From Opeltia flavorubescens (lineage: Eukaryota; Ascomycota; Lecanoromycetes; Teloschistales; Teloschistaceae): a DNA stretch of 64,000 bases. The stretch covers positions 1,674,001 to 1,738,000 of the forward strand of contig KE546967.1 of assembly GCA_000442125.1 (NCBI GenBank), given 5' to 3'. A program made the position numbers and the translations under genes. Shown here in pieces: positions 32,561 through 44,494 of this stretch; positions within the stretch are counted from its first letter, which is position 1, and every line of letters starts with the position of its first letter. The notes beneath the pieces are model-generated. The model searched no databases. It saw nothing but the letters and a program-made list of their open reading frames with translations, and had not been told where the DNA came from.

Positions 32561-33112
32561 CTATTTCGTACGCCAACTCCTCGTCTCTTTTCCTCTTTTT
32601 GGATATCCTTTCCCTTTCTTCGAACTCCTTTTCCCGTTTCTGCTCTTCAAGCCCTTCGACAACATGACTCCGGTTGTTGGTGACAGCGTCCGGACCCTCA
32701 CGCCGACATGCATGGGCCCTCCTTCTCTGGCATTACGAAGCGTTCGATCCCGCTTTTTCTTGAGACCTCTGTTCAGATAGTGCAATGGATCACTCCGATT
32801 GGCTCCTTTGTCCCAGTCAATCGCAGGCAAATCGATACTGCGGAAGCTTTTGTAGAGGGTGTCTTGGTAAGTGCCGAAGATGGAACACATGATAGACTCC
32901 AGGAGTAGCAGAATGTGCCTTTCTTGGTATTCGGTGAACTTTGCGAGACAAATGTAGTGTGCCACAATATCGGGCTCGGCCATTAGCTCGTACAGGTACT
33001 TTGGTGGAGAGCTTGATCGATACGACGCTTTCATGTGGTTATTGAAGATGCGATTTCGAAGACCATTACCACCGCCCACACTGGTGTATATACACGAGAC
33101 ACTCTTCCTCAT
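32561..33112 (-). CDS. Hypothetical protein, GIY-YIG-like N-terminal part, probably partial
   Basis: Open frame of 183 codons from ATG 33112. The start (SCIYTSVGGGNGLRNRIFNN, then HMKASYRSSSPPKYLYELM) recalls fungal GIY-YIG-like proteins, with an Arg/His helix after the sheet region, then LAKFTEYQERHILLLLESIM. The middle segment (ANRSDPL, a basic helix with RRGG-like AREGG) resembles a segment near the start of the neighbouring frame at 33482-34294 (LNHSDPL, EQARRGGEY). The long C-terminal core of that neighbour is missing here, the tail being a short Lys/Arg-rich end. I infer a truncated paralogue; no intron or upstream exon could be supported. Function unknown. Confidence 0.45.
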   Translation of the reverse strand: MRKSVSCIYTSVGGGNGLRNRIFNNHMKASYRSSSPPKYLYELMAEPDIVAHYICLAKFTEYQERHILLLLESIMCSIFGTYQDTLYKSFRSIDLPAIDWDKGANRSDPLHYLNRGLKKKRDRTLRNAREGGPMHVGVRVRTLSPTTGVMLSKGLKSRNGKRSSKKGKGYPKRGKETRSWRTK

Positions 33113-33481
33113 CGACACAGCTGAGGGCTACTTGGACGCGGATCTCGCTACGGGATGGTGGGTTTTGGTTGAGAGAGAGACGGTGAAGCGGCGACGTTCA
33201 GGGCAAGGATGACGATGATTCCGGCAAGGCCACGACAACAGTGATGAGCTTTACATATGTATGGTCTTGAGGACAATCGTGATGGTGTTAGCTGCTATCA
33301 TAGCGATTTGAATAGCAGTCAAAGTCAATGTCTCCGCACAGAATATCAATCCCATCAATGATTGTCAACTGGATACAGCATATGTGGCAGCCAGATAGCA
33401 AAATAAGATCCTCGCCTACTCTCGCCAGATATTTCCTTGCAAATCTTGATTCCCATTTGATGAACCACGCGCGATCCTTGC
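33113..33481. other. Spacer between two related partial frames
   Basis: About 370 bp with no open frame of note. Could be the promoter of the downstream frame or decayed coding sequence. Confidence 0.35.
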
Positions 33482-34294
33482 CTATTCCTCTAGGGTCTTG
33501 TAGACGCCTTCTTCTAGTACTCCCCATCCCTCCATGCGCCCTTCTCCTGCATCTTCATCTTTCTCATTCTCCTTGTTGCTGTGGCTGAGCCAGTCCGCGA
33601 CACTTGGTTGCCGTAACTTCGGAGCCGGAGTTGTTGCCAACCTAAGTTTCTTCTTTGGTACCACCGGCTTGGACTCACCAAGAAATGATGGGCTGTTTGG
33701 TACGGGGGTCTTCCGCTTTTTGTTTAGGCCAAGAAACCTAAACTGATCTTCCCTCCACGTACCCGTGGAGGGATCTGTTATTTCTCCCTGCAGCCAAGGC
33801 ACGAGGGCATTCGCCTCGTGTGCTCCTCTCTCTGTGTCTTTAGAAATCCAGTGCTGGACTTCAATGCCCATAACCAGCTTGGAAATCCTGATCCCAAGCT
33901 TGCGCCCTTCACTGTCTGCTTTGGATTTGTTTGAATGCTGATGGGGATGGGTATGGTGCGAAATGTCGTACATAACGTGAATACGGTCTCCTTTGGAGAG
34001 ACCCCACCCCGTTTTAATGTCTGATCTGATACGGAAGGGCAGGCCTAACACGTAAAAACACAGGTTCATTCCTTTCTTCTTGGCCAAGTACAACTCATAC
34101 TCTCCTCCTCTCCTTGCCTGTTCCAGTCTTCTGTCGCGCCTTCTGTTGCACATATCTTTGCCAATAATCGCCATATCCCCCGTCGACAAAGGGTCGCTAT
34201 GATTGAGTGCCGCGGTCAAGGGTAATTGGGGTAATTGATTGTCCCGTATAGCATGATAGGCGGGGGCATTCAAGCTCCCCATGATCACCGTCAT
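33482..34294 (-). CDS. Hypothetical protein related to the neighbouring GIY-YIG-like frame, N-terminal part missing
   Basis: About 270 aa from ATG 34294 (next ATG 34282); the frame stays open to 34438 without ATG. The segment IMGSLNAPAYH...LNHSDPL aligns loosely with IMCSIFGTYQD...ANRSDPL of the frame at 32561-33112, including spacing. The core MNLCFYVLGLPFRIRSD, GWGLSKGDRIHVMYDISHHT and RKLGIRISKLVMGIEVQHW looks like an ordered domain I cannot name. The C-terminus is Lys/Pro-rich disorder. There is no GIY-YIG-like N-terminal part in this frame; possible 5' exons around 34450-34650 (a GTGAGT...GCGCAG intron is visible there) run into a stop. Order on the strand means the two frames cannot be one gene. 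Confidence 0.5.
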   Translation of the reverse strand: MTVIMGSLNAPAYHAIRDNQLPQLPLTAALNHSDPLSTGDMAIIGKDMCNRRRDRRLEQARRGGEYELYLAKKKGMNLCFYVLGLPFRIRSDIKTGWGLSKGDRIHVMYDISHHTHPHQHSNKSKADSEGRKLGIRISKLVMGIEVQHWISKDTERGAHEANALVPWLQGEITDPSTGTWREDQFRFLGLNKKRKTPVPNSPSFLGESKPVVPKKKLRLATTPAPKLRQPSVADWLSHSNKENEKDEDAGEGRMEGWGVLEEGVYKTLEE

Positions 34295-35243
34295 ACGGCT
34301 TCGGCGATGAATGCAAGAGGAGCCTTGACCTCTTTTCCTAAATTCATAAGGCACACAGGATGAGGAATATTTTCGGTGCTGTTCAGTAGCGCATACAACC
34401 GGTAGCCGGGTGGACTTTTTTTGGGAATGGGGGGCCAAGTGCTGCTAGACGAGCGTTCCCGATGATATCAGTTCTATTCGATATCTCGAGTGCAATGTAT
34501 AGCTCTGGCTGTGAACAATCAGTTGTCTGCGCAATATACAACAAAAGCAAAATGTAGTGACGAATGACGATAACTCACCTGGGCAAACAAAGCATGTTTT
34601 CTCTGTCCGGTAAGGGCGGGACTCGAAGCTGAGATGTTGTGTAAAGATCAAAGAGGTTGAAGCAACTTTATAACGAAAATGGATCTGAGGCGGACGTGTG
34701 ATAGAGCTTGGACTTGCAGGGCAAGGGAAGGGAATCTCTTTCGGGAACTGAAAAAAAGGGACGCAGCATCACGTTGGGTATGATAGATGATTGAGAAAGA
34801 TATCGTAAACTTTGCTGGGGTTAATAGGGGAAACAAGAGATATTGGGAGAGTTGCAGGGTTATATATAAGATCTCTTCAAAAGACAAAGACGAGAATGGT
34901 GAATTGCTAGAGATAGACGTCGGAGAGAGGAGTCAAGTGAATAGAAAGAAGTCGAATGAAAATTCAGGAGGACTGTAGACGCTCTAGATTTGAGCGGGCA
35001 ACTCGAAAGTTTGAAATCTTTCATTTGTTTTTTCATCTCCACAAAGTTGTATATATCTCATTCCTCTGTCCTTTCGTACATGAGTAATGTCGAAATCCAA
35101 ACGCTCAATGTGCTCATTGTCTGAACGTTACGCAACGTATGTCCTGGATCAATATATCCAATTGCAAAGGATACCGCCTCTATATAGTGAATGTAGTGCT
35201 GACGCCTCGCTTCATTGCTGTTCTTTTGCGGCAGCTCGTGCTT
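34295..35243. other. Intergenic, with a possible untranslated intron
   Basis: No coding gene supported. On the minus strand a GTGAGT donor and GCGCAG acceptor near 34580-34515 look like a short intron, perhaps in the leader of the frame ending at 33482. Confidence 0.35.
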
Positions 35244-37325
35244 TCACGTCTTCACTCTTTTCAGATTACCCGACTCCTGCTGAGTAGAATCGCCTTCCGG
35301 ACTCTTCCTCTTCCTCTCCCCATCCTCATCTCTTAAGAAACTCGGTCCATTGCCAACAACGGGTGTCTGAAAGGTCAGCGGACTGGGAAGCATATTACTG
35401 CTATCGCCCGAGCGGCCGAAGCCCCAATCGGGGTAGAAGGAGGATGGTGAAGGAAGCAAAGCGTCAGATACGAAGCGTGATGGAAGTGCTGACATGGGAG
35501 TATCGATATTGTTGTTGGTGTTGTTGCTGCTATATGAGCCGCCGTTGGGGTTGTGGGAAGGTGGATGAGGTCTAGCGAAGGGGTTCGGTGGGCCTTGAGC
35601 GCCCGCGCTGAGAATGGCACTGGCGCTAGGGGATGGCGGGGGAAGTACAACGCCAGAGGAATGACTTGCATCAGTACTTGCTTTAGCTGGGGTTTCAGCC
35701 GCCGTTCCGCCCGATTCTCGTGGAGAAGATTCAGCGGTCGCGGAACCACCGTCGGACTGCTCGCTGGGTATCTGCACTTTCAGTCTCGGTCTTTTCCCAC
35801 CTGCTTGGATGCTGTTTGATCTTGACGGCTGAATGTCTGATGGCAATGAATTTCGTTGAGGCATGGTATTGGCATGTTTTGGTGGAGATGTGATGCCATC
35901 GATGGGTCGGTTGCGGGGTTGAATGGCGCCAACATCCACTGACTGCGATCGATTTTCTTTCTCGAGCTTTACTTCCCGACTCTCGCTGCTCTTGCCAAGA
36001 CCCCAATGCTGAGCAAGCAGCGAGCGACTATCATCTATTGGTGTGAATATGCTTCGGGATTTGGATGGACCAGGCTTCGCTAAACGGTTCGGATCATTTT
36101 CGGCCTGTTGTTCTTGTTTAGGCTGTGGGGGAGATGCCATCGGTTGTGGATGTTGCTGTGATTGTGGATGCTGTTGCTGCTGCTGAGGCTGCTGAGCTTG
36201 TTGGGATCGCTCATTTTGAGGAAAAGTTGGAGGCATGGACTGTCTTCTCGGTTCATGCATGTAGGCCTGTGGCATCTGTGCTTGTGGCGGTTGCGAATGC
36301 TGCGCATAGTATTGCTGCTGCTGACTAGGCACGCCATGGGGATGGTGGTAGACAGAAGGATTGGAAACGTAAGCGTAGCCATTTGGACCCTGGGGACCTT
36401 GGCTGACTTGATGATGTTGAGGTTGAGTCGAAGGAAAGTCGTGAGGACGATTGGGAAAAGTCGAAGGATGTATCATGTTCCGTGATTGAGGGCGTGATAG
36501 GATTTGGGGTTGAGGGGTGTGGGTTCTCTGTTGGTAGGGTCCTCCATTCTGCATCGGGGGTGACGCGGATTGAGCTGGTTGTCTCATATAGGGTGGTTGG
36601 CTTTGTAGGTGAGGTGGGAGTCCATGGTCTCGAGGCATCGACTCTTGTTGGATTTGATCTTCTGGTGGCGGAGTTCCCATGTCATCGTCATCATCGTCAT
36701 CCAAGTTGCCTCTGCCGGCGAAGTCGGCAGGCCCTTTATGCTCATGTGCACCTCCATACTGAGAAACCATCAGCTCATATCCACGATACGTAGTTGCACG
36801 CAATACGACGATAAAGTGACCGGTAGAACATGCACTGAATTGTATGTCATGCAATCGCAAAAAGGTGCAGCACAAAAGCATTGGGTCTTCCGAAGACCTC
36901 ATGTCTTGCTCGAAACAACCAAGTTTTCTCAGGTACGAATGGAATGATAGGAAACATACATATTGAAATCTTCCGATTGTCTCATTGATATCCCCCGATG
37001 AATACTCATAGAGCTTCTTGTTGTGACCGAAGATAATGACGGCGACATCAACCGAACAGAGGACCGAGAGTTCGTGAGCTTTTTTGAACAAGCCACCTTT
37101 GCGTTTGAGAAAGGTTCTAGATAGCCAAAGATCAGCCTGGGGCCTCGTGTAAATTATCGAAGACAGGATCTCTCCGCGCAGTGATCAAAGGGTTAAAAGC
37201 GTCGTCGCATATGAGAACAAGTCTTTCGCACAGGTCGAGCACCGATGTCCAGAAGAGTATTGTACTTACACGGACCGGTTCCTGTCGTCCTTGATCGCCT
37301 TGATCTCGATCTTTCGTCTCCCCAT
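35244..37325 (-). CDS. RLM1: MADS-box transcription factor, Rlm1/MEF2 type
   Basis: Predicted 575 aa from exons 37325-37270, 37116-36960 and 36758-35244. The MADS domain is complete after splicing: [60 protein letters not shown]. It continues with the MEF2-like YGGAHEHKGPADF. Rlm1-type factors bind CTA(T/A)4TAG and drive cell-wall integrity genes downstream of the Slt2/Mpk1 MAP kinase. The rest is Pro/Gln/Ser-rich activation sequence with Gln runs, an Asp run from a GTCATC repeat near 36681-36700, many Ser/Thr-Pro sites for MAP kinase, and a basic end (KRKSPEGD, LKRVKT). Introns of 153 and 201 nt have GTAAGT/GTATGT donors. The MADS domain is split at V-T, a conserved place in ascomycetes. Confidence 0.93.
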
Positions 37326-38535
37326 CTTGACTATGTTGCTGGGGATGGTGAATGTTGATGGTTTGGCTGAACAGGATTGAAGAAGTGGGCGCGGCGGATG
37401 TTTCAGCAGTGGGACGGCAGCCTTTCTAGAAAGCGGGTAATTTGGGTGAGGGGCGTTTGGCGATTGGGATGGCAGCAGTCACAATGCTGTAAGGCAGCTC
37501 TGTGGATGAGCGATTAGAGCGACATCATCGTGGATTTGACCTCGACCATATACCGCGACCTGCGTTCATGGGTTTGTGCAGTATTCTCATTTAGAGTCCC
37601 GGCCAGATCGCTAATTAGTAGCAACCGCTGGGGAAATGGACTAAAAATAGCACTCGGAGGATCCTTTGGCGTGTTTGATGTAAGCCACTAAATGCACCCA
37701 AATGGAGCATTTAGCCGTCTTTGATCCTGAACTTAGCCTTTCTAAGACGTGCATGATGCGATCAGATACCGGCAGAGCCTCGACTACCTGATCGGCGACA
37801 TTGCCGTGTTCGAAACTAAGCCAAGCTTCTCTTTCTGGGATTTCTGAAAGACGCCTCCATCGAGGGGTGTCTTTATGCGACTCCAGGCAGGAAGGCTGGC
37901 TTGGAGCATTTTCCGGTGGTGTCCTTGACTCTTATGGCATCCGAATGTTTTCATGGCTTCTAGAATAGAAGACTGAAATATCAATTAAAAGTTATCTGTT
38001 CTTACAAACGATCAATCCAATCAAGGATAAATACTTCCAATGCTTCACTATCTGTGGCCTGAGAAGTATTGGCGATGTTGTCTCATGACTGCGCTATTGA
38101 AACAAACGTCGGATATTCGACGAACGGAATCTTAGGAGGTGGGTATCCTGCCTCAGAGCAAAACTTCGTTTCTATTCACAGATGACATATACTGGTAAAT
38201 CCACATTCCAGTATGACCTGGAGGTCGCTGTTTCCTTGTAGCTCTCATCAGACGCAAGTCATATTCATACATGTGTCAAGTTGCATGGGAACATAATTTT
38301 AATTCTGTTTTCAATAGGAATGATCGGTGCCAAATTTCAACTCCTTAATAGAGAAGAATCGTATGGGCTTCAGGTACAGATGAAAACTCCTTGTAAGAAC
38401 CGTGGCTTGTTGGACAAGTTTCGAGTCAAGTTCTCAATACTGCAAGGCCCTTAGGAGCACAATCTAAAAGACCACGTGGAACTTTCAATCACATCAGCGG
38501 ACTTCGCATGTTGAGACTGAACGGATTTGGCACAA
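37326..38535. other. Intergenic upstream of RLM1
   Basis: About 1.2 kb, likely promoter and leader of RLM1 and 3' end of the next gene. No gene supported. Confidence 0.4.
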
Positions 38536-39001
38536 CTAGCTTTTCAACGGATCATGACCCCAATTCTTCAATGATTTGTAGCTTTTGCTGTCGGTGTTCT
38601 GCTTCGCTTTCTCCTCCTGTGCCAAATGTCGTTTGCAATACGAAACCACTTTCCTCATGTGTTGAAGATCGTCTTCGTCATACTGATCTGGGTCCTTGTT
38701 GGGGTTCTTGTTTAAGATATTGATAATTTTGCGGCCACTGTACGGTTGTGACTTTAGCAGCTTCTCTACGTACAATGACCGTATCGCTGCTTTACAAACG
38801 AATCAAAATGATGTAGAATATTGTAACACACCTCTCGTGACCGACAGTTTCACCCGATCCATCATCCTTAGCCCAACCTGAGCCTTCGGATTGTTCTTCC
38901 TTCAGCCACTCCTCAAGTTCACTGGATGTCATATTTACGAGCTCATTGAACTCCCTATTCTCGATTAGCACGCCATTTCGATGAGTCAAGACATCACTCA
39001 T
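38536..39001 (-). CDS. DUF3140-like small protein
   Basis: Predicted 123 aa from exons 39001-38832 and 38737-38536. Start region EFNELVNMTSSELEEWLKEE, then SVGHE-like ETVGHESGRKIINIL after the splice, and DLQHMRKVVSYCKRHLAQE at the end: the layout of DUF3140, a small helical family found in fungi and bacteria, with a proposed but unproven DNA-binding role. The 94-nt intron 38738-38831 splits a Ser codon in HE/SGRK and restores the family motif. No signal peptide or membrane segment. Divergent from the MSB1-like gene. Confidence 0.8.
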
Positions 39002-40213
39002 ACTGGATGACAGTATCGTTATCTTTTACCATTATGCTGACCGTACCTGAAAAATATGGAGTTCCGGTCCTATGGAGCTTCGAATTTACAACAATAAACC
39101 CGCGTCAACTTAGGCAAAAGGGTTAACAAAGAGGAATTATCCCAAAGAACGCCAAAGACGTCGATGACATCATTATTTGCATATAGTTTTGTGCAAGTCC
39201 TAATTGCGCCAACTGCAAGTAATTCGATACATCGGATAGAGCAACTCAGAGGATGTGATAGAATATAGCTGTATCTCGAATCTTACTACAGCTTGAATCC
39301 GATGAAGAAATTCACTGGTGTCAGCTGTCAAAACGCGAGTCGGAGAAAGCTATTATCTAGGCCACGATTACTTTTAGGAAAGTGATGGCATCCGATCTCA
39401 GATTCGAAGTGCCACAAGAGCTGGTTATACCTCCAATGAGAAGCCAATATGTAGGTAGAGTATGGATTTATATTTCCCATGGTGCTGGCCCATGTTTTCT
39501 TGGAATTTATGCTCTCGATTATGCTTCAACACTAGCCCCGTTCTATTCTCGTCTCGGAAAATTAGCGCGGGAGGACGTCTGTCAAAGCGTGGAGGACGGA
39601 ATCCTTCAGACGTAGCATATGAGGGTACAAGATACCATTGTGGCAAAGCAAAAGTGAACAGGCTTTTAGAAGTTGAAGATCCATAAATTAAGTCGCGTAG
39701 CCATCGAGTCATATGGACGGTTATGGTTCCATTGCTGTTGCGCTGGCTGTGAGGTGTTCACGCACTAAGGGATGTGGCTGTTGATTGGATACGCGAGCAG
39801 GCTCAATTTCGAGCATGATGCAGATAAAGATTCAGGGGAAATTTCGGTCCACCAGGAACACCTCCAACGATGCCACTGATTTTCTCATCCCGTCTTTCAT
39901 ATTGCTCCTTCCGATGACAGTGCATGCTATGCGGGTATAAGCCCTTTCTTCCCCGCATCAGTCGTGTTACCAGTGTCACCAATTGTCATATCCAACAAAT
40001 CGATTCATCACTTCTTGGCCCACCTTCTGCAGCTTCCCTCACTATTGACTCCCTTTTCTTCACACCTCCTGGAAGATTCGGTATTGATTGTCGCCTTCTC
40101 CACCTCCCTCCACCCTCTACGTCGCTGCAGATGCCAAAGCACATGCGCCTTGTTGCTTGGATGCCTTGATCCACAACTCGATTGATCGACCATTCCCTTC
40201 ACCTTGCCCGAAC
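39002..40213. promoter_or_regulatory. Divergent promoter region, DUF3140-like / MSB1-like
   Basis: About 1.2 kb; short open frames only. Pyrimidine-rich tracts (40000-40200) just before the MSB1-like start are typical of fungal promoters and leaders. Confidence 0.4.
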
Positions 40214-43200
40214 ATGCCCTTCTTTTCACGTTTCCGCAGTAAGGATGTTGCAGGCGCAACTTCAAAAAATAAGTCGCAATCCCATTTGAATGGTAATGCT
40301 CCGCCTCCACCCCCGAAGCCACGATGGGCAGATGCTTGGCTTCGCAAAGACGTTGAGCCCGAGGAGATCCAAGAGCTGCTCAGAGGATGCACAATTGAGC
40401 TCAAGGCAAAGGGTACGTCAATTCTGCCAAAATTCTCAGATTGCCACAATGGCTGACATAGGAGCACCAGCTCTTGACATGCCTTTTCTTCTCCTACCAT
40501 TCCGTCCTGCATCAGATCCCAGCGCAGCACGCACCTTCATTCGTAACTTCTTCAATGAAGAGCGTCATCCACTCCAAGGCGAGAGGCTTGAGCAGGAGCT
40601 TATGTTGACTGAACCAATGGTGGGTGACCTATAAGGCTACAAAATCATGACGCTGATCCAAGCAGGTCTTGTCTGGCGTCATGAAATGGTGCTGGAGCAG
40701 ACTAGCTGGTGGTGTTGTGACATGGGAGGCGTATGAATTATTCCGCATTGGGGAGCAAGGTAGTACCGACTCTGACTCTTCGAGCTTCACCTCTCACAAT
40801 GTCAATAGATTCGGACTTCGCCCGCGATGCCTTTGCCACCTTCATACCTATTAGCGTCGAGTCGGAAGCTCGAAGAAGAATTGTATTCGACTTCTTTGAT
40901 TTGATGGCAGCAATTGCAGCCCATGGAAAATCCAATGGCATGGGAGGGAGACAGCTATCCAGGCTTGCTGGCTGGTGGGCATTCGAGCAGCTTGACCATG
41001 GCAATGGATTTGACGGGGGTTACAAGTCGTGGGCTCGGTCAGTCTACTGCTATTCGTGTTCTTTCAGTGTCTGACTGTTCAAACAGTGCTGCGGATGCAA
41101 CTTGCCACTTATTCTTCGCCTATCTACGTTCGCTTTCGCCTGATTCGGTCCGTGGCATCAACGGGATAGCGGGGCTTCCAAGATCGTTGCAAACATTAGC
41201 CGAAGCAACTGAATACCCACCAGAGCAGACATCGGTGCATGAAATCTCCAAGGTGGTTATGATTGTTGACCGTGTTTCGCCTACTCCTTTCGCTCTCCTC
41301 CGCCGCGCAAAGCATTTCGAATATCGTGATGACGACACGGCCTTACAAGAATTTTCTGACTACGAAGATCCCGTGCAAGCTCTTACTGAAGAATGCCGAA
41401 GAGTGCTCAAGTGTATTTCATCCACGAATCAATCAGCAGCTGCCACATCGAAAGCGTCTACAAGTTTACGCGACCCGGACGCCGAATGGTCAAGATTTGA
41501 AGACCTCGGGTTCGGGAGTTTTGCGAATGAATCTGAGGATGACCTCAAAACTTCAGCTCTGAGTAGAAATCGGGGAGCCCAGCAAGGTCCGACATCTGCA
41601 CCTCGATCAAAGAATAACGATATGGGCAGACCTACTACGCCTTCCTGGGCTGACTTCCTATCATCTGGCTTCGTCGATGATCCTTCAGGCAACGGTCCAG
41701 CACCGCTTCTGTTACCACCTGACAAGATTTTACCGCCTATAGGGTCAAACCGAACAACCAGCTCGGGATCAAAGGAGGCAGACGCCGAGAGAAATCTCGA
41801 ACCGGGTGAGCTTGCTAGTATCAACAAAATCTACTTCGACGATGTTTTCTGGTGGGTCTGGATCAGCAGTCTTGCCGGAGAGGAACCGCCGGATCGCAAG
41901 GCCGTATTTGGTCGCTGCGCCTTGCTGGAGACGGATATCAGAGGCGGGAAATGGCTTGTCTTGGAAGAGATGGTCAAGGGAGCAGCTCCAGAACCTGAAA
42001 TGGGATACATTGCGGAAAAGAAAAGCCGCAACCCTTTTAGTAAGAGAAGCCGTTTGGCACGGACGAAGACCACAAAGAAGCTCCCAGCGCCACCGAAACC
42101 TGAACCGTTCTCCAGAAGCATGCAACAATCACCATTGAGTAAAAGTAGCATTAGCAATGACCAGCACGCCCGAATTCAAGCTGCTGCCGCTGCTTTGCAA
42201 AGGAAGCAGAAGGACAACACTATCAGCCCTCGAAGAGCACGGGCAGAAGATGGCACACCAGGCAAGACGACCAGTATCTTCACCTTACAACCTGTCATCA
42301 TGAGCGAAGCAGGTCCAGCAATGAAATGGGCCAACACCTATGATAAGAATGCTAGTCGAGCCAAATACCTTGGCGAAAACTTTGCTCGGACAGATTCAGC
42401 GAGCGATTTGACCTCTGCAATGAAAGGGACCAACGGATCCATTACACCCATACCAAAACGGGAGCAACTCTCAACATCTGAATCCTATGGGTTCCCTAGT
42501 CAAGTTGAACGTGATAAAGAGCGGGATCTTCCCGCATTGCCTCCACAGTCTCCAATCCCGGCAGCACCACAGGCTCCTCCACCGCCCGTCCCCATGATGC
42601 CCGCTGACGAGCTATCGAAACAAACAGCTACGGATGCGGCTCATATTCCTTTACCTGCCACTACTCCAGGCGAAAGCCGAATGGTCGAGAGAAAACCACT
42701 GCCATCGGCACAATCAGCAGCACACATCCCTTTACCTGCTAGCACACCTATGGAGACGGAAAAGCCACTACCGCCTGCTGGGGACTTGACTTCGGATGAG
42801 CCTACAGCTGACGAGGTCGAGCTATCTCCCGAGAATAAGAAAAAAGGTAAGAAGCTGATGAAGAAGGAGACGGGAGGTCTCCGCAGTCTCTTCGGGAGGA
42901 AGAAGTCGGGTCCGCCAAGTCCTGCACCGGCACAACCTGCCGATAGTGTTGCGGTTGCGGCTGCTCGAGCTGCATTGACCGGAAATTCGCCCAAGGCAAA
43001 CTATGTAGCCCCAGACGCCCCATCAACACTTTCACGTCGCTTCTCCAGGATCGGAAGGAAGCCGTCGCCGGTAGTGGCCCCTAAAGCAACGCCATCAGTA
43101 CCTAACATCCACGATGAAAACGTACCTCCATCTCCACCTATATACCAACCTCAGCCTCGTATGGCAGACCGGTACGATCCCAAGCATCGCGTGGCTGACA

Positions 43201-43713
43201 TGTACAATCCTCAAAGCCAAAGCGGTTCTCGGACAAGCATCAGCCAAGCATCATCGGTGCAACAACAGGAAGCTGACCAAGAGTTCAACCGGTTCGATCA
43301 AGGCCCTGTTGATCAACCAGCTTTTGTACCCGACGATTCTCCACAATCGTCAAGCAGACCGGCCACGCGCACCGCATCCCCTACAGAGCAACAGGCATCA
43401 TCGAGGGTGTCCTCTGATTCGGAGGAAGATCAGCCACCATCACCGGCACAGGATCGATGGGCGCAGATCCGTAAGAACGCTGCAGAAAGGGTCGCTGCTA
43501 GACAGAGCGAGGATCAACCTTCCAGCATGGGCGCGTCGCGAACCGACGATGGAGACGGAGAAACTAGTGGTGAAGAGAGTAAGTCTGACAAGTGACACGT
43601 CTGAGAATGACTTAGTGCTAATGATGGCAGCTATTGAATCTCGAGTTGCTCGCATCAAGGCTCGAGTAGCAGAGCTTACTGGCAACATGCAGCAATCGGG
43701 TGGACGTCCCTGA
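40214..43713 (+). CDS. MSB1-like morphogenesis protein (RhoGAP-like N-terminal domain)
   Basis: Predicted 1084 aa from six exons: 40214-40412, 40462-40619, 40666-40759, 40809-41037, 41087-43578 and 43631-43713. The N-terminal 400 residues match the MSB1/Mug8 domain: HPQ-like PRWADAWLRKDVEPEEIQEL, LDMPFLLLPFRPASD, VMKWCWSRLAGGVVTWEAYE, FATFIPISVESEARRRIVFD, RQLSRLAGWWAFEQLD, then ATCHLFFAYLRSLSPDS. Yeast Msb1 supports Cdc42/Rho1 signalling and bud growth; related proteins act at septa and tips. The rest is Ser/Pro-rich disorder with PPPP stretches (PQAPPPPVPMMP), possibly SH3 ligands, ending in a short coiled coil (IESRVARIKARVAEL) that is reached only by splicing 43579-43630. The five introns are 46-52 nt. 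Confidence 0.88.
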
Positions 43714-44494
43714 ACACGACTTGGATTCCCAACATTGACACTCCCTCCACATGTTGCAAATGCTTAATTTTCTGTCTTTCCAATCTGTCACTGATACCCC
43801 TTGCTGTTTATTTACTTTGCTTTATATTCATATTAATACACCTTTTCACTCAAATAAGAGCCCTTTAATACTCATTTGGCGATTGATACCCAGAAATCTC
43901 AGGCTTGGCCAGCAAGGGCGCAAGTGAGCGAGGCGTTTGGTGGTTCAATTCAGCTCGATATCTGTGAAATACAGAGTGGTGTATGTAATACTAGCAGCGA
44001 GTTCTGCCAATAGCTTTATTCCAGTAGCCAGTAATTTTGAGTAATGGCCTCTTGTTTCTGTCCTCTACATCTACGTTTGAATCATACATCTTCGTATGGT
44101 CTGTATTAAGTTGGATTCAGCGCGAAAGGATTCATGCGTAACATACGAGTACGAGTAGCCGAGGTCAAAGATTTAAGATGTAGTGCTAACCTAGCTAAGA
44201 AAATTCATGCGCGACACCAGCGGATCGTCGGCGATAGCCCGCCCTTGGCGAAGCTTATTTCCATGCAGGTTGTAATGTCCGCTTCGGCATTTCCTCAATG
44301 TCATAATCCGCCTCGTCCGCTTCGGATTCGCCCCTCTCTTAATCCTCTCTAGCTCTTATGTCCTTAGTGACTCGTCATTCATTCTTTTTAGTATGCATAT
44401 ATCAATGGGTTTCCCCAATCTATCAACGGGGCTCGCCGTGTCCAGTCCACCACGCTGAAAACACAGCACATTCCACAATCCGGTACCGACCACC
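43714..44494. other. Intergenic between MSB1-like and MFS genes
   Basis: About 780 bp between tandem genes; no feature recognised beyond short open frames. Confidence 0.4.
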
